Positions 35,323 through 45,675 of a stretch of DNA of 64,000 nucleotides are shown piece by piece. The DNA is from Paenibacillus caui (GTDB taxonomy: Bacteria > Bacillota > Bacilli > Paenibacillales > Paenibacillaceae), in the NCBI RefSeq assembly GCF_019904135.1, contig NZ_JAIOGQ010000009.1, positions 62,001 to 126,000 on the forward strand. The letters are read 5' to 3'. A model generated the notes under the pieces. The model was not told the DNA's origin and made no database searches. It worked only from the letters and a program-made list of their open reading frames with translations. The position numbers and the translations under genes were made by a program. The first letter of the stretch is position 1. Each line of letters opens with the position of its first letter.

Positions 35323-35921
35323 ACGCCAAAAAATTAGCTAAAAACCGATAAAAACAAGGGTTTTGAACTCTTTCTGTCGAATTTATTTACAAAGGAAACC
35401 ACTGGAATCGTATCGAAAAACCTTGCAGATGGAGTGACGAATACGTACAAACCGACCAAGGCGCTAAGGAAACGAAAGACGATACCAACGACAACGAAAT
35501 GAAAGACTGCATGCCAGACGGAATTTGGAATTACCTGCAACTACTGGGGATGAACCTGGAACGCAGATTGCGCGATCTTTTTTGTTCATTTTTTACTTTC
35601 GTGTTCAGCCCAACTACCCTGAAGTTCTACTAAAAATTTCGTCAAGCAAGCCCTAATTTAGGAGATAAGTACAAGACAATAGTTGAACACATTGGCGTAA
35701 AATCTCCCTATGACATGGAAAGACCGCTGATTCCTTTAGAGTGCGGATCCCAAGCTCCCATGATATCTCCGGATCCTTCGCACCTCGAATTTTGTCGAAA
35801 TTGGATTTTTTTATCATGCATCAGAAAAAGTCAATGATTGATTCATGCCTTTTTTGCAAGATTTATAGCGAGAAGATGCCAAATTAATACCAATACTGGA
35901 TTAATCGGGCGCATTTTCGCC
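35323..35921 (+). other. degenerate DNA and probable CRISPR leader
   Basis: I see no intact gene. A frame through about 35400-35585 and another through about 35640-35840 give protein-like text without starts, probably remnants. The last 150-200 bases before the first repeat are AT-rich (T-runs near 35808 and 35850) and in the position of a leader. I found no recognisable cas1, cas2, cas3 or cas5/7/8 fragment. Confidence 0.4.
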
Positions 35922-38900
35922 GTCGCACTCCATGTGAGTGCGTGGATTGAAATGAAGCGGACGGACAACGCGATATGAGATTCGGGGGAGTCGCACTCCA
36001 TGTGAGTGCGTGGATTGAAATCATTTGGTTGATTTGTAAAACTCTCGATTCATCCGTCGCACTCCATGTGAGTGCGTGGATTGAAATTAGCTGGTTTAGA
36101 GGACATGTGTACAAAATACTTAAGTCGCACTCCATGTGAGTGCGTGGATTGAAATCTTTTACCACAGCACCCAAGGAGGGCGAATAGATCGTCGCACTCC
36201 ATGTGAGTGCGTGGATTGAAATTTCATCGAGTTCTCTAACCTGCTTAATTGCTTCGTCGCACTCCATGTGAGTGCGTGGATTGAAATTGGTATTGCCATC
36301 TCACAGCCCTCCTTATGGTATAGTCGCACTCCATGTGAGTGCGTGGATTGAAATCGTTAGCGTCCTTGTCCAGTTCATAGGTTAGGAACTGTCGCACTCC
36401 ATGTGAGTGCGTGGATTGAAATATTGATTCGGTTGGTCAATCAGCAACTGAATATAGTCGCACTCCATGTGAGTGCGTGGATTGAAATGCAAATTGTTGA
36501 GCTGTCAATGTCTGCTGACCGTTGGTCGCACTCCATGTGAGTGCGTGGATTGAAATATGATGCTGAGGCTGTCAAAGCGCTACTTGGTCTGTCGCACTCC
36601 ATGTGAGTGCGTGGATTGAAATTCCGTTTCTGGAAGAGTTGAGAACAAAATAGAAATGTCGCACTCCATGTGAGTGCGTGGATTGAAATGTCGTGGATGC
36701 CTGTATATGAATACAGTGACACGTCGCACTCCATGTGAGTGCGTGGATTGAAATTCTCCAAGCCATGATAAGAGCTTGGGCAATATATTCGTCGCACTCC
36801 ATGTGAGTGCGTGGATTGAAATTTCATGCCGGAAGCATTCAAAACATTTTTCAAGTCGCACTCCATGTGAGTGCGTGGATTGAAATCCTGGATGGTACAT
36901 GAATGGACGTTAAGGCCGGATCGTCGCACTCCATGTGAGTGCGTGGATTGAAATGGAAGGGATTTCGGTCATGATCGGGATCGCGACGAGGTCGCACTCC
37001 ATGTGAGTGCGTGGATTGAAATCTCCTGATTTCCGGACCAACTCAACAATACGGAGGTCGCACTCCATGTGAGTGCGTGGATTGAAATTTCTTCGGCCTT
37101 GATGGCATGTTGTACATGCTATTGTCGCACTCCATGTGAGTGCGTGGATTGAAATATCGGGTCGGGGATCGAAAACGGCTTCGAACCCGAGTCGCACTCC
37201 ATGTGAGTGCGTGGATTGAAATCCAGTTGAGTCATAAAAAGATATGATCGGCCCAGTCGCACTCCATGTGAGTGCGTGGATTGAAATGTCACTGTTCAGG
37301 ATCGTTGCGTCCGACTTGGGCGTCGCACTCCATGTGAGTGCGTGGATTGAAATGTACATGACCAAGGCGAGAAACTGGACGGAACACCGCGTCGCACTCC
37401 ATGTGAGTGCGTGGATTGAAATAGCTCCACCTTTGCCATGTCATATCCTTGATCTTGCGTCGCACTCCATGTGAGTGCGTGGATTGAAATGCTCTAATCT
37501 GATCAACCAGGTACATGTTAGCCTGTGTCGCACTCCATGTGAGTGCGTGGATTGAAATATTCTAAAGGAATACAACGGCAAACAGGACAAAGTCGCACTC
37601 CATGTGAGTGCGTGGATTGAAATCTGATGCTTTTTATATGCGATCACACCTGCTGTAGTCGCACTCCATGTGAGTGCGTGGATTGAAATCACAGCGGAAG
37701 AAGGGAAAAACGGCATGATAAGCGTCGCACTCCATGTGAGTGCGTGGATTGAAATTATCCCGACACAATGCCACCGCGCTTTCGGGATGCGTCGCACTCC
37801 ATGTGAGTGCGTGGATTGAAATCTCCTGAAAAAAATAAATCACTTGCATTACATTATGTCGCACTCCATGTGAGTGCGTGGATTGAAATACCAACCTGCT
37901 GAACAAGCCCCTTTAGATGCTTATCGTCGCACTCCATGTGAGTGCGTGGATTGAAATAAATAGACGACGGCAACTTTACTCGTATAGCTAATGGTCGCAC
38001 TCCATGTGAGTGCGTGGATTGAAATGATGGTCCATAAGGACCTTTAGCGGAGACAGTGATGTCGCACTCTATGTGAGTGCGTGGATTGAAATTGCTAGGA
38101 ATTCAAAATCAAGTATCAATAATCCACGTCGCACTCCATGTGAGTGCGTGGATTGAAATCTTCGGGGAGTATGCCAGCCCGTCATTTGATTCCGTCGCAC
38201 TCCATGTGAGTGCGTGGATTGAAATTTCGATTTTACCTATCCGGATCCGATGACCGGTCAAGTCGCACTCCATGTGAGTGCGTGGATTGAAATGCCTCGT
38301 AGTCCATATAGTAGATCGGATCAACAACGAGTCGCACTCCATGTGAGTGCGTGGATTGAAATCATGAAGGTCGAATTATTAAACTATCGTCTGAAACGTC
38401 GCACTCCATGTGAGTGCGTGGATTGAAATGAGATAAGTTTGTAGATAATGAGGGAAACGTCATTGGTCGCACTCCATGTGAGTGCGTGGATTGAAATAGA
38501 TGGTTGCACGACAGGCTTAGTCTTTAGAAATTCCGTCGCACTCCATGTGAGTGCGTGGATTGAAATACCTGAAAAACAATTACGGTTGGATTGATAAGCA
38601 GGTCGCACTCCATGTGAGTGCGTGGATTGAAATGTTGGAACTGGAATTGGAAGACGTTAAATCAAAGCGTCGCACTCCATGTGAGTGCGTGGATTGAAAT
38701 AGAAGCGTTACGGTCTATTACAGTGGGATTGTGGTCGCACTCCATGTGAGTGCGTGGATTGAAATACAACGCACAATGGCTAAATTTCTTCGTGAACCAG
38801 TCGCACTCCATGTGAGTGCGTGGATTGAAATCACGACTGAAATCCTGCATAGCCAATCCTAAAGCGTCGCACTCCATGTGAGTGCGTGGATTGAAATGGA

Positions 38901-39165
38901 AGCACATACGGAACGCGAACGATTGATATGGTCGCACTCCATGTGAGTGCGTGGATTGAAATACTTGACGCTAGTTAGGCGCCAGTGGCTGCGACCGGTC
39001 GCACTCCATGTGAGTGCGTGGATTGAAATAAACAGCCTGCCGTCAAGCAACCCATGGACTCGTTGTCGCACTCCATGTGAGTGCGTGGATTGAAATGATC
39101 AAATGGCGCAGGCAGCGTTCGCAGAAGGTCACGTCGCACTCCATGTGAGTGCGACGGTTTGAAAC
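35922..39165 (+). CRISPR. type I-C CRISPR array, 49 repeats, no cas genes in the window
   Basis: There are 49 repeats of 32 bases, starting GTCGCACTCC and ending GTGGATTGAAAT, with 48 spacers of about 32-37 bases. The repeat matches the type I-C class, with a CGCACTC/GAGTGCG stem. I counted starts from 35922 to 39133; 47 copies read as identical, the 33rd (38061) has C to T at position 10, and the last (39133) is changed in its 3' part. A degenerate last repeat marks the trailer, so the leader is on the left, new spacers enter at 35954, and crRNAs are made on the plus strand. I saw no duplicated spacer. No cas gene lies on either side in this window. Confidence 0.97.
39133..39165 (+). repeat. 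altered terminal repeat of the array
   Basis: The first 21 bases match the repeat; then ACGGTTTGAAAC replaces TGGATTGAAAT. The change lengthens the stem to a perfect GTCGCACTC / GAGTGCGAC, nine pairs instead of seven. Confidence 0.85.
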
Positions 39166-39540
39166 TCGCTAATATCAGGAACCATCTTCCCTCTTTACCC
39201 CCTTGATTGTTGTCTTTAGCCGTTTACTTTGTAGGAGTGAGGGGCCAATTCCCATGCCCACTGTCTAGTTCAAGTGGCCTCGCCTCCTGTGGCTGGTATC
39301 GATTCGAAGGTTTCTTTACCTCCTCTTCCATTCGTCTTAAATATCCCTAACGAATTCGGATTTTTTTAGTTTTCTACATGGTCACGCTACTGCTTATCTT
39401 GCTTGAACTTGTAACCCCCAATAAAATGATTCAGGCGCGTGGAGCCTGAGACATCATTTTCATTTTAACAGCTGCCTGAGGATACGATGTCTGCACTTGA
39501 CTGCCAACATTTACATCGGAAGCCGTGTCTGCTAGAATTC
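39166..39540. other. gene-free gap between the array and bioB
   Basis: Apart from the hairpin at 39423-39466 I see no feature here. Confidence 0.3.
39423..39466 (+). terminator. terminator-like hairpin downstream of the array
   Basis: AAAATGAT..TCAGGC pairs with GCCTGA..ATCATTTT (7-base loop, 3-base bulge), followed by CATTTT. It may end the CRISPR transcript. Confidence 0.6.
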
Positions 39541-39577
39541 AATTGTTAACCGCATTCAATAAAATTGGTTAACAATT
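39541..39577 (+). promoter_or_regulatory. BirA operator before bioB
   Basis: Perfect 11-bp arms AATTGTTAACC / GGTTAACAATT around 15 bases: the classic biotin-repressor site of Firmicutes. It lies 36 bases before the start of bioB. Confidence 0.9.
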
Positions 39578-39612
39578 AGGACCGCCCCATTAAGGAAGGA
39601 GATTATCTTTTG

Positions 39613-40626
39613 ATGAACATGTACCCTGAGACTGGAACCTCAACCTGGGATTGGCAGGCGATCGCGGACAAGGCACTGGAGGGAAAATGCTTAAGCATGG
39701 AGGAAGGACTCGCTGTCCTGGAAGCGGAAGACACGGAATTGCTGCCGCTGCTTCAGGCTGCTTTCAAGGTGCGGAAGCAATACTATGGCGTAAAGGTCAA
39801 GCTCAACATGATTATTAATGCCAAAAGCGGCCTTTGCCCGGAAGACTGCGGATATTGTTCCCAGTCGATCGTATCGAAGGCTCCGGTAGAAAAATACAGC
39901 CTGCTTGATAAAGAAACGCTTTTGGCCGGCGCGAAAGAGGCGATGGCCCGACAGGCAGGCACTTACTGTATCGTGGCTTCCGGCAGGGGGCCGACTCCGA
40001 AGGAATTGGATCAGGTCGTAGAGGCGGTGAAGGAAATACGCGCCACGACACCGCTCAAGATCTGCGCTTGTCTGGGCCTTCTAGGCAATGAACAGGCTGA
40101 GCGGCTCGCAGAAGCCGGCGTGCACCGTTATAATCACAATTTAAATACGAGTCGAACCAACTACGGCAGCATTACGACAACGCATACGTACGAACAGCGA
40201 ATAGACACCGTGGAGAAGGTCAAACACTCCGGGATGTCTCCCTGCTCCGGCGTCATTATCGGCATGGGAGAAACCAACCGGGAAATTGTGGAGATGGCTT
40301 ATTCGCTCCGGGAGCTGGATGCGGATTCGATTCCGGTTAACTTTCTCAACGCCATTCCCGGAACGCCGCTGGAGTTTGCCGGAACCACACCGGCCATGAA
40401 GGCGCTTCGCGTGCTTGCCTTATTCAGGTTTATTTGCCCTTCGAAGGAAATACGCGTCGCGGGCGGACGCGAGGTCAGCCTCCGGTCGCTGCAGCCGCTT
40501 GCCCTTTACGCGGCCAATTCGATTTTCCTTGGAGATTATCTGACGACAGAGGGCCAGGACGTCTCGGCTGACCACCGAATGATTGAAGATCTCGGGTTTG
40601 AAATCGAACAGAGGGCTACTGAATGA
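39613..40626 (+). CDS. bioB: biotin synthase
   Basis: This 337-residue radical-SAM enzyme inserts sulfur into dethiobiotin. Seen: the 4Fe-4S ligands in CPEDCGYCSQS (Cys near residues 76, 80 and 83), AGTYCIVASGRGP, HRYNHNLNTSR and RVAGGREVSLR with the Arg ligand of the 2Fe-2S cluster. A TTG codon just before the ATG could also start; AAGGAAGGAG serves both. It stands alone, controlled by the BirA operator; no other bio genes are in the window. The stop codon lies within a long hairpin. Confidence 0.96.
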   Translation: MNMYPETGTSTWDWQAIADKALEGKCLSMEEGLAVLEAEDTELLPLLQAAFKVRKQYYGVKVKLNMIINAKSGLCPEDCGYCSQSIVSKAPVEKYSLLDKETLLAGAKEAMARQAGTYCIVASGRGPTPKELDQVVEAVKEIRATTPLKICACLGLLGNEQAERLAEAGVHRYNHNLNTSRTNYGSITTTHTYEQRIDTVEKVKHSGMSPCSGVIIGMGETNREIVEMAYSLRELDADSIPVNFLNAIPGTPLEFAGTTPAMKALRVLALFRFICPSKEIRVAGGREVSLRSLQPLALYAANSIFLGDYLTTEGQDVSADHRMIEDLGFEIEQRATE

Positions 40627-40642
40627 ATTCAGCAGCCCTCTG
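40609..40642 (+). terminator. hairpin at the bioB stop codon
   Basis: CAGAGGGCT-A-CTGAA / TTCAG-C-AGCCCTCTG with a 4-base loop. There is no T-run, so it may be a 3'-end stabiliser rather than a terminator. The flippase-domain gene converges on it. Confidence 0.5.
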
Positions 40643-40822
40643 GTGTTACGGCTCTTCCGGTACGGTCGGCTGATTGATCAGGCGGTGCGGACGGAACGTG
40701 AACAGCAGCAGCCGACCGCTCACCACCACCAGCTTGCCGAGCGCCCAGACGCCAGGGTCGCTGAGGAAGCGGAACTGGACCGGCCAGCGCCAGAGCTTTT
40801 GCCAGTACGTCAGCGGGCACTT

Positions 40823-41824
40823 TCAGCGCACCGCCTGTTCACCTTTCACGATTGTCTTCTTGCCCGGCAACCCAAGCTCAATGACGGACAAGATCAGCCC
40901 GATAAACCATGGAATGATATAGTAGAAAAAGCGGAACAGGACGAGGACGACCATCACTCTCTCGGCAGGAAATCCCATGTTCTCAAGACCGATCAGCACA
41001 GTAAGGTCAAACGCGCCGATCCCGCCGGGGGCCATGCTCAAAATACCGCCGACCGCCGCTACTGTATAGATGCCGAGCATCTCCCGCAGCGAAACGCCAT
41101 GCAGCACATGGGTCGCGATTAGCCAGAACGTAAGGCCCGCAAACAGCCACTCGGCAAATGAAGCGCCGATCGACTCCAGAATGGTGCGCCACGGAAAGCG
41201 TTCCTTTCCTTGCTTATGGAACCATTTTGCAAAGAGGGTCGTACGCTGCAGGGCCACAAACAACGGCAAATACAGGGCGATCCCCCAAACGGCAACCGCC
41301 ATCCAGCGATGTTCCTGGATCAGAGCGTGCGCCTGAAACAGTCCGGCGATTTCCAGCCAGGCCATCACGGCCAGGCCGTTCAGCACCACCGGTGACAGAA
41401 AGACTACTGCTGCTGTAATGGCGGCCATGGGAACGCCGCTTTTTTTATAGAGCAGCGCCCTTACACCCGCGCCGGTAAGCCCGGCGAATCCCAGCAAGTT
41501 GTTAAAGGTATTCGATATCCAGGCATAGCGGAACGTTCTCGCGATTCCTACCTGGAACTTGAATTGACGGCGAATAACAAAATCGTAGGCAGACATCACC
41601 GCAGCAGCAAACAGCGCCAGCAGTAAAATTTCAACAAGGGCCCGGGGCGGAATCCGCCGCAGTTCGGCGAACATGACGCTCAGGCGGATATGCCTCAGCT
41701 CATGCTGGCCAACCCAAAACACGAATCCGAAAATGGCGACAGGAATCAGAATCCGAATGGCTTTTATCCGGTATGCCGCAGCAAGAAACTGTACAAACCG
41801 AAGACGGCCAAGCGTTTCTCTCAT
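40823..41824 (-). CDS. MprF-like flippase-domain membrane protein, interrupted by an in-frame TGA
   Basis: The membrane protein has 333 residues and about eight helices, similar to the N-terminal lysylphosphatidylglycerol flippase domain of MprF/YbhN (NTFNNLLGFAGLTGAGVRALLY; GGILSMAPGGIGAFDLTVL). The soluble aminoacyl-transferase domain of MprF is absent. GAAAGGAAGG precedes the ATG at 41824. After the TGA at 40823-40825 the same frame runs on for 58 hydrophobic and basic codons (LTYWQKLWRWPVQFRFLSD..) to TAA at 40646, just before the bioB hairpin. So it is either a natural stand-alone flippase of 333 residues or a 392-residue protein broken by a point change. Confidence 0.75.
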   Translation of the reverse strand: MRETLGRLRFVQFLAAAYRIKAIRILIPVAIFGFVFWVGQHELRHIRLSVMFAELRRIPPRALVEILLLALFAAAVMSAYDFVIRRQFKFQVGIARTFRYAWISNTFNNLLGFAGLTGAGVRALLYKKSGVPMAAITAAVVFLSPVVLNGLAVMAWLEIAGLFQAHALIQEHRWMAVAVWGIALYLPLFVALQRTTLFAKWFHKQGKERFPWRTILESIGASFAEWLFAGLTFWLIATHVLHGVSLREMLGIYTVAAVGGILSMAPGGIGAFDLTVLIGLENMGFPAERVMVVLVLFRFFYYIIPWFIGLILSVIELGLPGKKTIVKGEQAVR

Positions 41825-41887
41825 CTTATCCTTCCTTTCAGCCTCGTGAAACAACGTTTAACTAACTTCAAATTTACTCGCATCATT

Positions 41888-42961
41888 TCATTCCTTATGC
41901 ATTTTGAATTCTAGAAAAAGCTCGTTATAATGTCCCAGCATCCGCTTGCCCAGATTCTTATAAACTTCCAGCCGATCGGTTAATTCAGCCGGCGGATAGA
42001 ACCGTTCATCTCCCGAAATATCTTCGGGAAGAAGGGCAAGCGCGTCCTTGTTTGGCGTTGCGTAACCGACATACTCCGCATTTTGGGCTGCAACATCCGG
42101 CTGCAGCATAAAGTTGATAAACTTGTGCGCTCCCTCCGGATTTTTGACCGTTTTGGGAATGACCATATTGTCAAACCACAGGTTGGAGCCCTCTTTCGGC
42201 ACCATATAATTGAGACTGTCGTTCTCGTCCATGATTTCTGCGGCATCTCCCGAGAATACGACGCCTGCAGTTGCTTCGCCGTTTGCCAGCAGCATCTTGA
42301 TCTCGTCGCCGACGATTGCTTTGACATTAGGAGAGAGCCGGTTCAGCTTCCGGAGCGCTTCCTGCAAATGTTGTTCATCCGTATCGTTTAATGAATAGCC
42401 CAGACTGTTCAGCGACATGCCCATTATTTCGCGGGCCCCGTCGGTAAGCAGCACACTATTATGCAGTTTGGGGTTCCACAGGTCATTCCAGCTGTTAAAG
42501 GTAATGCCCCCGGCCAGTTCAGGATTGTACACAACCCCCACGGTGCCCCAGAAATAAGGGATGGAATACTGATTATTCGGATCAAAGTCCAGATTCAGAA
42601 ACCGGGAATCGATATGCGATAAATTCGGAATTTTCGAATGATCAACGGGAAGAAGCAAATGCTCTTCCTTCATTTTGGAAATCGCATAGTCGGAAGGAAC
42701 CGCAATGTCGAACGTCGTTCCCCCCTGCTCGATCTTCGTCAGCATCGCTTCATTGGAATCGAAGGTCTGATAGATGACCGTAATGCCGGTCTCCTTCTCG
42801 AAACGCGTAATCAGGTCGGGATCGATATAGTCACCCCAGTTGTAGACGGTCAATGTATTGCTACCGGAATACCCCTGGCTCGAGTTCAGCTTGGCCGCCA
42901 GTGCCATAAGCCCGAACGCAACGAGCAGAACGACAAGAAACAAACGGACAAGCCGTTTCAT
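41888..42961 (-). CDS. potD: spermidine/putrescine-binding protein PotD
   Basis: This 357-residue periplasmic-type binding protein has one N-terminal hydrophobic anchor (LVRLFLVVLLVAFGLMALAA) without a lipobox Cys. The mature start LTVYNWGDYIDPDLITRFE and the polyamine-pocket segments FDIAVPSDYAI and YSIPYFWGTVGVVYN are typical of PotD/PotF. It delivers polyamines to the PotABC transporter. It overlaps potC by four bases and is the last gene of potABCD. Confidence 0.93.
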   Translation of the reverse strand: MKRLVRLFLVVLLVAFGLMALAAKLNSSQGYSGSNTLTVYNWGDYIDPDLITRFEKETGITVIYQTFDSNEAMLTKIEQGGTTFDIAVPSDYAISKMKEEHLLLPVDHSKIPNLSHIDSRFLNLDFDPNNQYSIPYFWGTVGVVYNPELAGGITFNSWNDLWNPKLHNSVLLTDGAREIMGMSLNSLGYSLNDTDEQHLQEALRKLNRLSPNVKAIVGDEIKMLLANGEATAGVVFSGDAAEIMDENDSLNYMVPKEGSNLWFDNMVIPKTVKNPEGAHKFINFMLQPDVAAQNAEYVGYATPNKDALALLPEDISGDERFYPPAELTDRLEVYKNLGKRMLGHYNELFLEFKMHKE

Positions 42962-43779
42962 CTTGGCACCCCCATTTCAGCCGAAGGCTCTTTAACCTGC
43001 TTGCGCCCATTTTTGCGCGTCACGAAATGATAGACGATCACGAGCAGAATGGTGAACAGAAAAATGAGCGTTGACAAGGCGTTAATGGACAGCGATACTC
43101 CCGCGCGGGCCCGCGAATAAATTTCTACGGACAAGGTAGAATAACCGCTGCCGGTAACAAAGAAAGTCACCGCAAAATCGTCCAGCGAATAGGTCAAAGC
43201 CATAAAGAATCCGGTCAGAATCCCCGGACTGATAAAAGGCAGGATGACCTTGGCAAGCACGTCTCTCCGGCTGGCGCCGAGATCCCGGGCCGCATCGACC
43301 AGCGTCGGGCTCATCTCCTGGAGCCTCGGCAGAATCATCAGCACCGCAATCGGCACGCTGAACGCGATGTGCGACAGCAGCACCGAAACAAATCCAAGCT
43401 TGATCCCTGCAATCGTGAACAGGATCAGAAACGAGGCGCCGATGATGACGTCCGGACTGACAATCAGCACATTGTTGAGCGAGAGAATTGCATTCTTCAG
43501 TCTTTTTCTCCGGATCCGGTCGATGGCAAGCGCACCGATTACGCCAATAATCGTGGCAATCGTGGCCGAGAGCAGCGCGATCACCACCGTATTGATGACG
43601 ATAATGATAAGCCGGGTGTCCTGAAAGACCTCCTGGTACCATTCCAGGGTAAACCCTTCAAACCCGTGCATCGAGCCTCCGCTGTTGAAGGAGTAGTACA
43701 TCAGATAAAAGATGGGCGCGTACAGCACAGCAAACAGGATCATCAGATACAGGCGCCCCATCCGGTTCTTTTCGGTCAT
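42958..43779 (-). CDS. potC: spermidine/putrescine ABC permease PotC
   Basis: The permease has 273 residues, six transmembrane helices, and the BPD permease EAA loop near residue 170 (LVDAARDLGASRRDVLAKVILP). The frame is open upstream, but AGAGGTG and the ATGA overlap with potB set the start at 43779. It pairs with PotB as the membrane channel for polyamine uptake. Confidence 0.93.
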   Translation of the reverse strand: MTEKNRMGRLYLMILFAVLYAPIFYLMYYSFNSGGSMHGFEGFTLEWYQEVFQDTRLIIIVINTVVIALLSATIATIIGVIGALAIDRIRRKRLKNAILSLNNVLIVSPDVIIGASFLILFTIAGIKLGFVSVLLSHIAFSVPIAVLMILPRLQEMSPTLVDAARDLGASRRDVLAKVILPFISPGILTGFFMALTYSLDDFAVTFFVTGSGYSTLSVEIYSRARAGVSLSINALSTLIFLFTILLVIVYHFVTRKNGRKQVKEPSAEMGVPR

Positions 43780-44579
43780 TTGCGCACCTCTTTTCCGCTG
43801 CCGAAGATCGGCATCAGCACGGCCATCATCAGGATGAGAAACACGGCCACCGTCGAGCCCATGCCCCAATCCCGGGTGACCAGAAAATGCTGCTCGATCG
43901 CGGTCCCCAGCGTAATGACCTTGTTGCCGGCTATCAGCCTTGTCAGCATAAAGAGCGATAGTGCCGGAATAAATACGGCCATGCACCCGGAACGCACCCC
44001 GGACAGCGTGAGCGGAAAGATCACCCGCCGCAGCGTCGTAAAGCTGGAAGCGCCCAAATCCCGGGACGCGGCTATCAGCGTCGGATTGATGTCCTCAAGG
44101 GCGTTATAGATCGGCATGATCATAAAAGGAATAAAGATATACACCGAAACAAAAATAAAGCTGAAGCTGCCAAACAGGATCTGCTGCTCGCCGATACCGG
44201 CTGCCTGAAGCAGCGCGTTGACCGGTCCGTATGTACCGAATATTCCTATAAAAGCATAAGCCTTAAGCAGCAAATTAATCCACGTCGGCAAAATGATCAG
44301 CAGCAGCCACAGCTGCTTGTGCTTCGTCCGCGTCAGGGCATAGGCCGCCGGGTATGCCACAAGGAGTGAAAACAACGTAATCAGGACAGCATACCAGAAA
44401 GAGCTTAAGGTCATGCGCAGATAGACAGGCGTGAAGAAGTTCACATAATTGGAAAGCGTGAACTGGCCCAGGGCATCAAAAAAGGAATAGTAAGCAATCA
44501 AGATTACTGGCAGGGCAACAAAGAGCACCATCCATAAATAATAAGGGATCAGGTACGCTCCTCTTGTGTTACGTGGCAT
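43776..44579 (-). CDS. potB: spermidine/putrescine ABC permease PotB
   Basis: The permease has 267 residues, six helices, and the EAA loop [22 protein letters not shown] near residue 170. Its start lies 11 bases inside the end of potA, so translation is coupled. The start [17 protein letters not shown] is short for the family but complete. Confidence 0.92.
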   Translation of the reverse strand: MPRNTRGAYLIPYYLWMVLFVALPVILIAYYSFFDALGQFTLSNYVNFFTPVYLRMTLSSFWYAVLITLFSLLVAYPAAYALTRTKHKQLWLLLIILPTWINLLLKAYAFIGIFGTYGPVNALLQAAGIGEQQILFGSFSFIFVSVYIFIPFMIMPIYNALEDINPTLIAASRDLGASSFTTLRRVIFPLTLSGVRSGCMAVFIPALSLFMLTRLIAGNKVITLGTAIEQHFLVTRDWGMGSTVAVFLILMMAVLMPIFGSGKEVRK

Positions 44580-45675
44580 GGCTGTTCACCTCGTATGATT
44601 CCAGGCGTCTGTCGAATTCCTCTTCGGTTTCGCCGAATCTCATGACATGGATCGCTTCCGGCTCAAAGTTCAAACCAATCGTGCTGCCCGGCTCCGCCTT
44701 TCGGGTCGAATGGACAAGCCATTCCTGGCCAGACTCGTCATAGCAGCTGATTTCATAATGAACGCCCCGGAACAATTGGGTATCGACCCGCACCCGAAGC
44801 TTGCCCTGCTCAAGCGCCGTAATTTCCAGATCCTCGGGCCGGATTACAATTTCCACCGGTTCATTCGGACGCAGCCCCTGATCGACGCATTCGAATCTTT
44901 TCCCATTGAATTCCACTACGTAATCTTCTATCATCACAGCCGGTACAATGTTCGATTCTCCGACAAAATCCGCAACAAACCGGTTGATCGGCTCATCATA
45001 GATGTCATTAGGCGTCCCGCTCTGCTGGATAATGCCTTCGTTCATGACGAAAATCTCGTCCGACATGGCGAGCGCCTCTTCCTGGTCGTGGGTGACAAAG
45101 ATAAACGTAATGCCGAGGCGCTGCTGCAGTTCGCGCAGCACGTACTGCATTTCGGTGCGGAGCTTGAGGTCGAGCGCCGACAGAGGCTCGTCCAGGAGAA
45201 GCACCTCCGGTTCATTCACAATGGCGCGCGCTATGGCTACACGCTGTTTTTGGCCGCCGGACATTTCGGTGATCTGGCGTTTCTCATAGCCTTCCAGATT
45301 CACCAGACGCAGCGCTTCCCCCACCTTGCTTGCGATCACGTCTTTCTTCAGTTTCTTGATGCGCAGCCCGAACGCAACGTTCTCAAACACATTCAGATGC
45401 GGGAACAGCGCATAATCCTGAAATACGGTATTGACCTGACGCTCGTTAGGAGGGATTTTGTTGATTTTGACCCCGTTCAAATAAATAGAGCCCTCCGTTG
45501 GCTCCGTAAATCCGGCAATCAGGCGAAGTATCGTGGTTTTACCGCAGCCCGAAGGACCAAGCAGCGTATAAAATTTGCCGCGCTCTATCTCAAAGCTGAC
45601 TTCTTTCAGCACTGGATCGTCCTGATCATACCGTTTGGTCACCCGGTCGAAGCGGATAATGGCGTTCTCTCCCAT
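44569..45675 (-). CDS. potA: spermidine/putrescine ABC transporter ATPase PotA
   Basis: The ATPase has 368 residues: Walker [10 protein letters not shown] (near residue 41), Q-loop [13 protein letters not shown], signature MSGGQKQR, Walker [14 protein letters not shown]-loop FVTHDQEEA, and a C-terminal TOBE regulatory domain (about 280-350). It energises polyamine import. AAAGGAGG precedes the ATG. First gene of the tightly overlapping potABCD operon, divergent from pepT. Confidence 0.95.
   Translation of the reverse strand: MGENAIIRFDRVTKRYDQDDPVLKEVSFEIERGKFYTLLGPSGCGKTTILRLIAGFTEPTEGSIYLNGVKINKIPPNERQVNTVFQDYALFPHLNVFENVAFGLRIKKLKKDVIASKVGEALRLVNLEGYEKRQITEMSGGQKQRVAIARAIVNEPEVLLLDEPLSALDLKLRTEMQYVLRELQQRLGITFIFVTHDQEEALAMSDEIFVMNEGIIQQSGTPNDIYDEPINRFVADFVGESNIVPAVMIEDYVVEFNGKRFECVDQGLRPNEPVEIVIRPEDLEITALEQGKLRVRVDTQLFRGVHYEISCYDESGQEWLVHSTRKAEPGSTIGLNFEPEAIHVMRFGETEEEFDRRLESYEVNSHAT

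Noticed and set aside
31428-35661. Shared string AGCAAGCCCTAATT at about 31429 and 35645
   Set aside because: 14 bases, not extended on either side, and no element borders found; likely chance.
35323-35921. Remains of cas genes before the array
   Set aside because: Translated remnants show no Cas motif; only unassignable fragments.
35884-39071. Chains of open frames on the minus strand through the array encoding repeated peptides such as HALTWSA or HMECD
   Set aside because: They are translations of the CRISPR repeat; no ribosome sites and no real protein.
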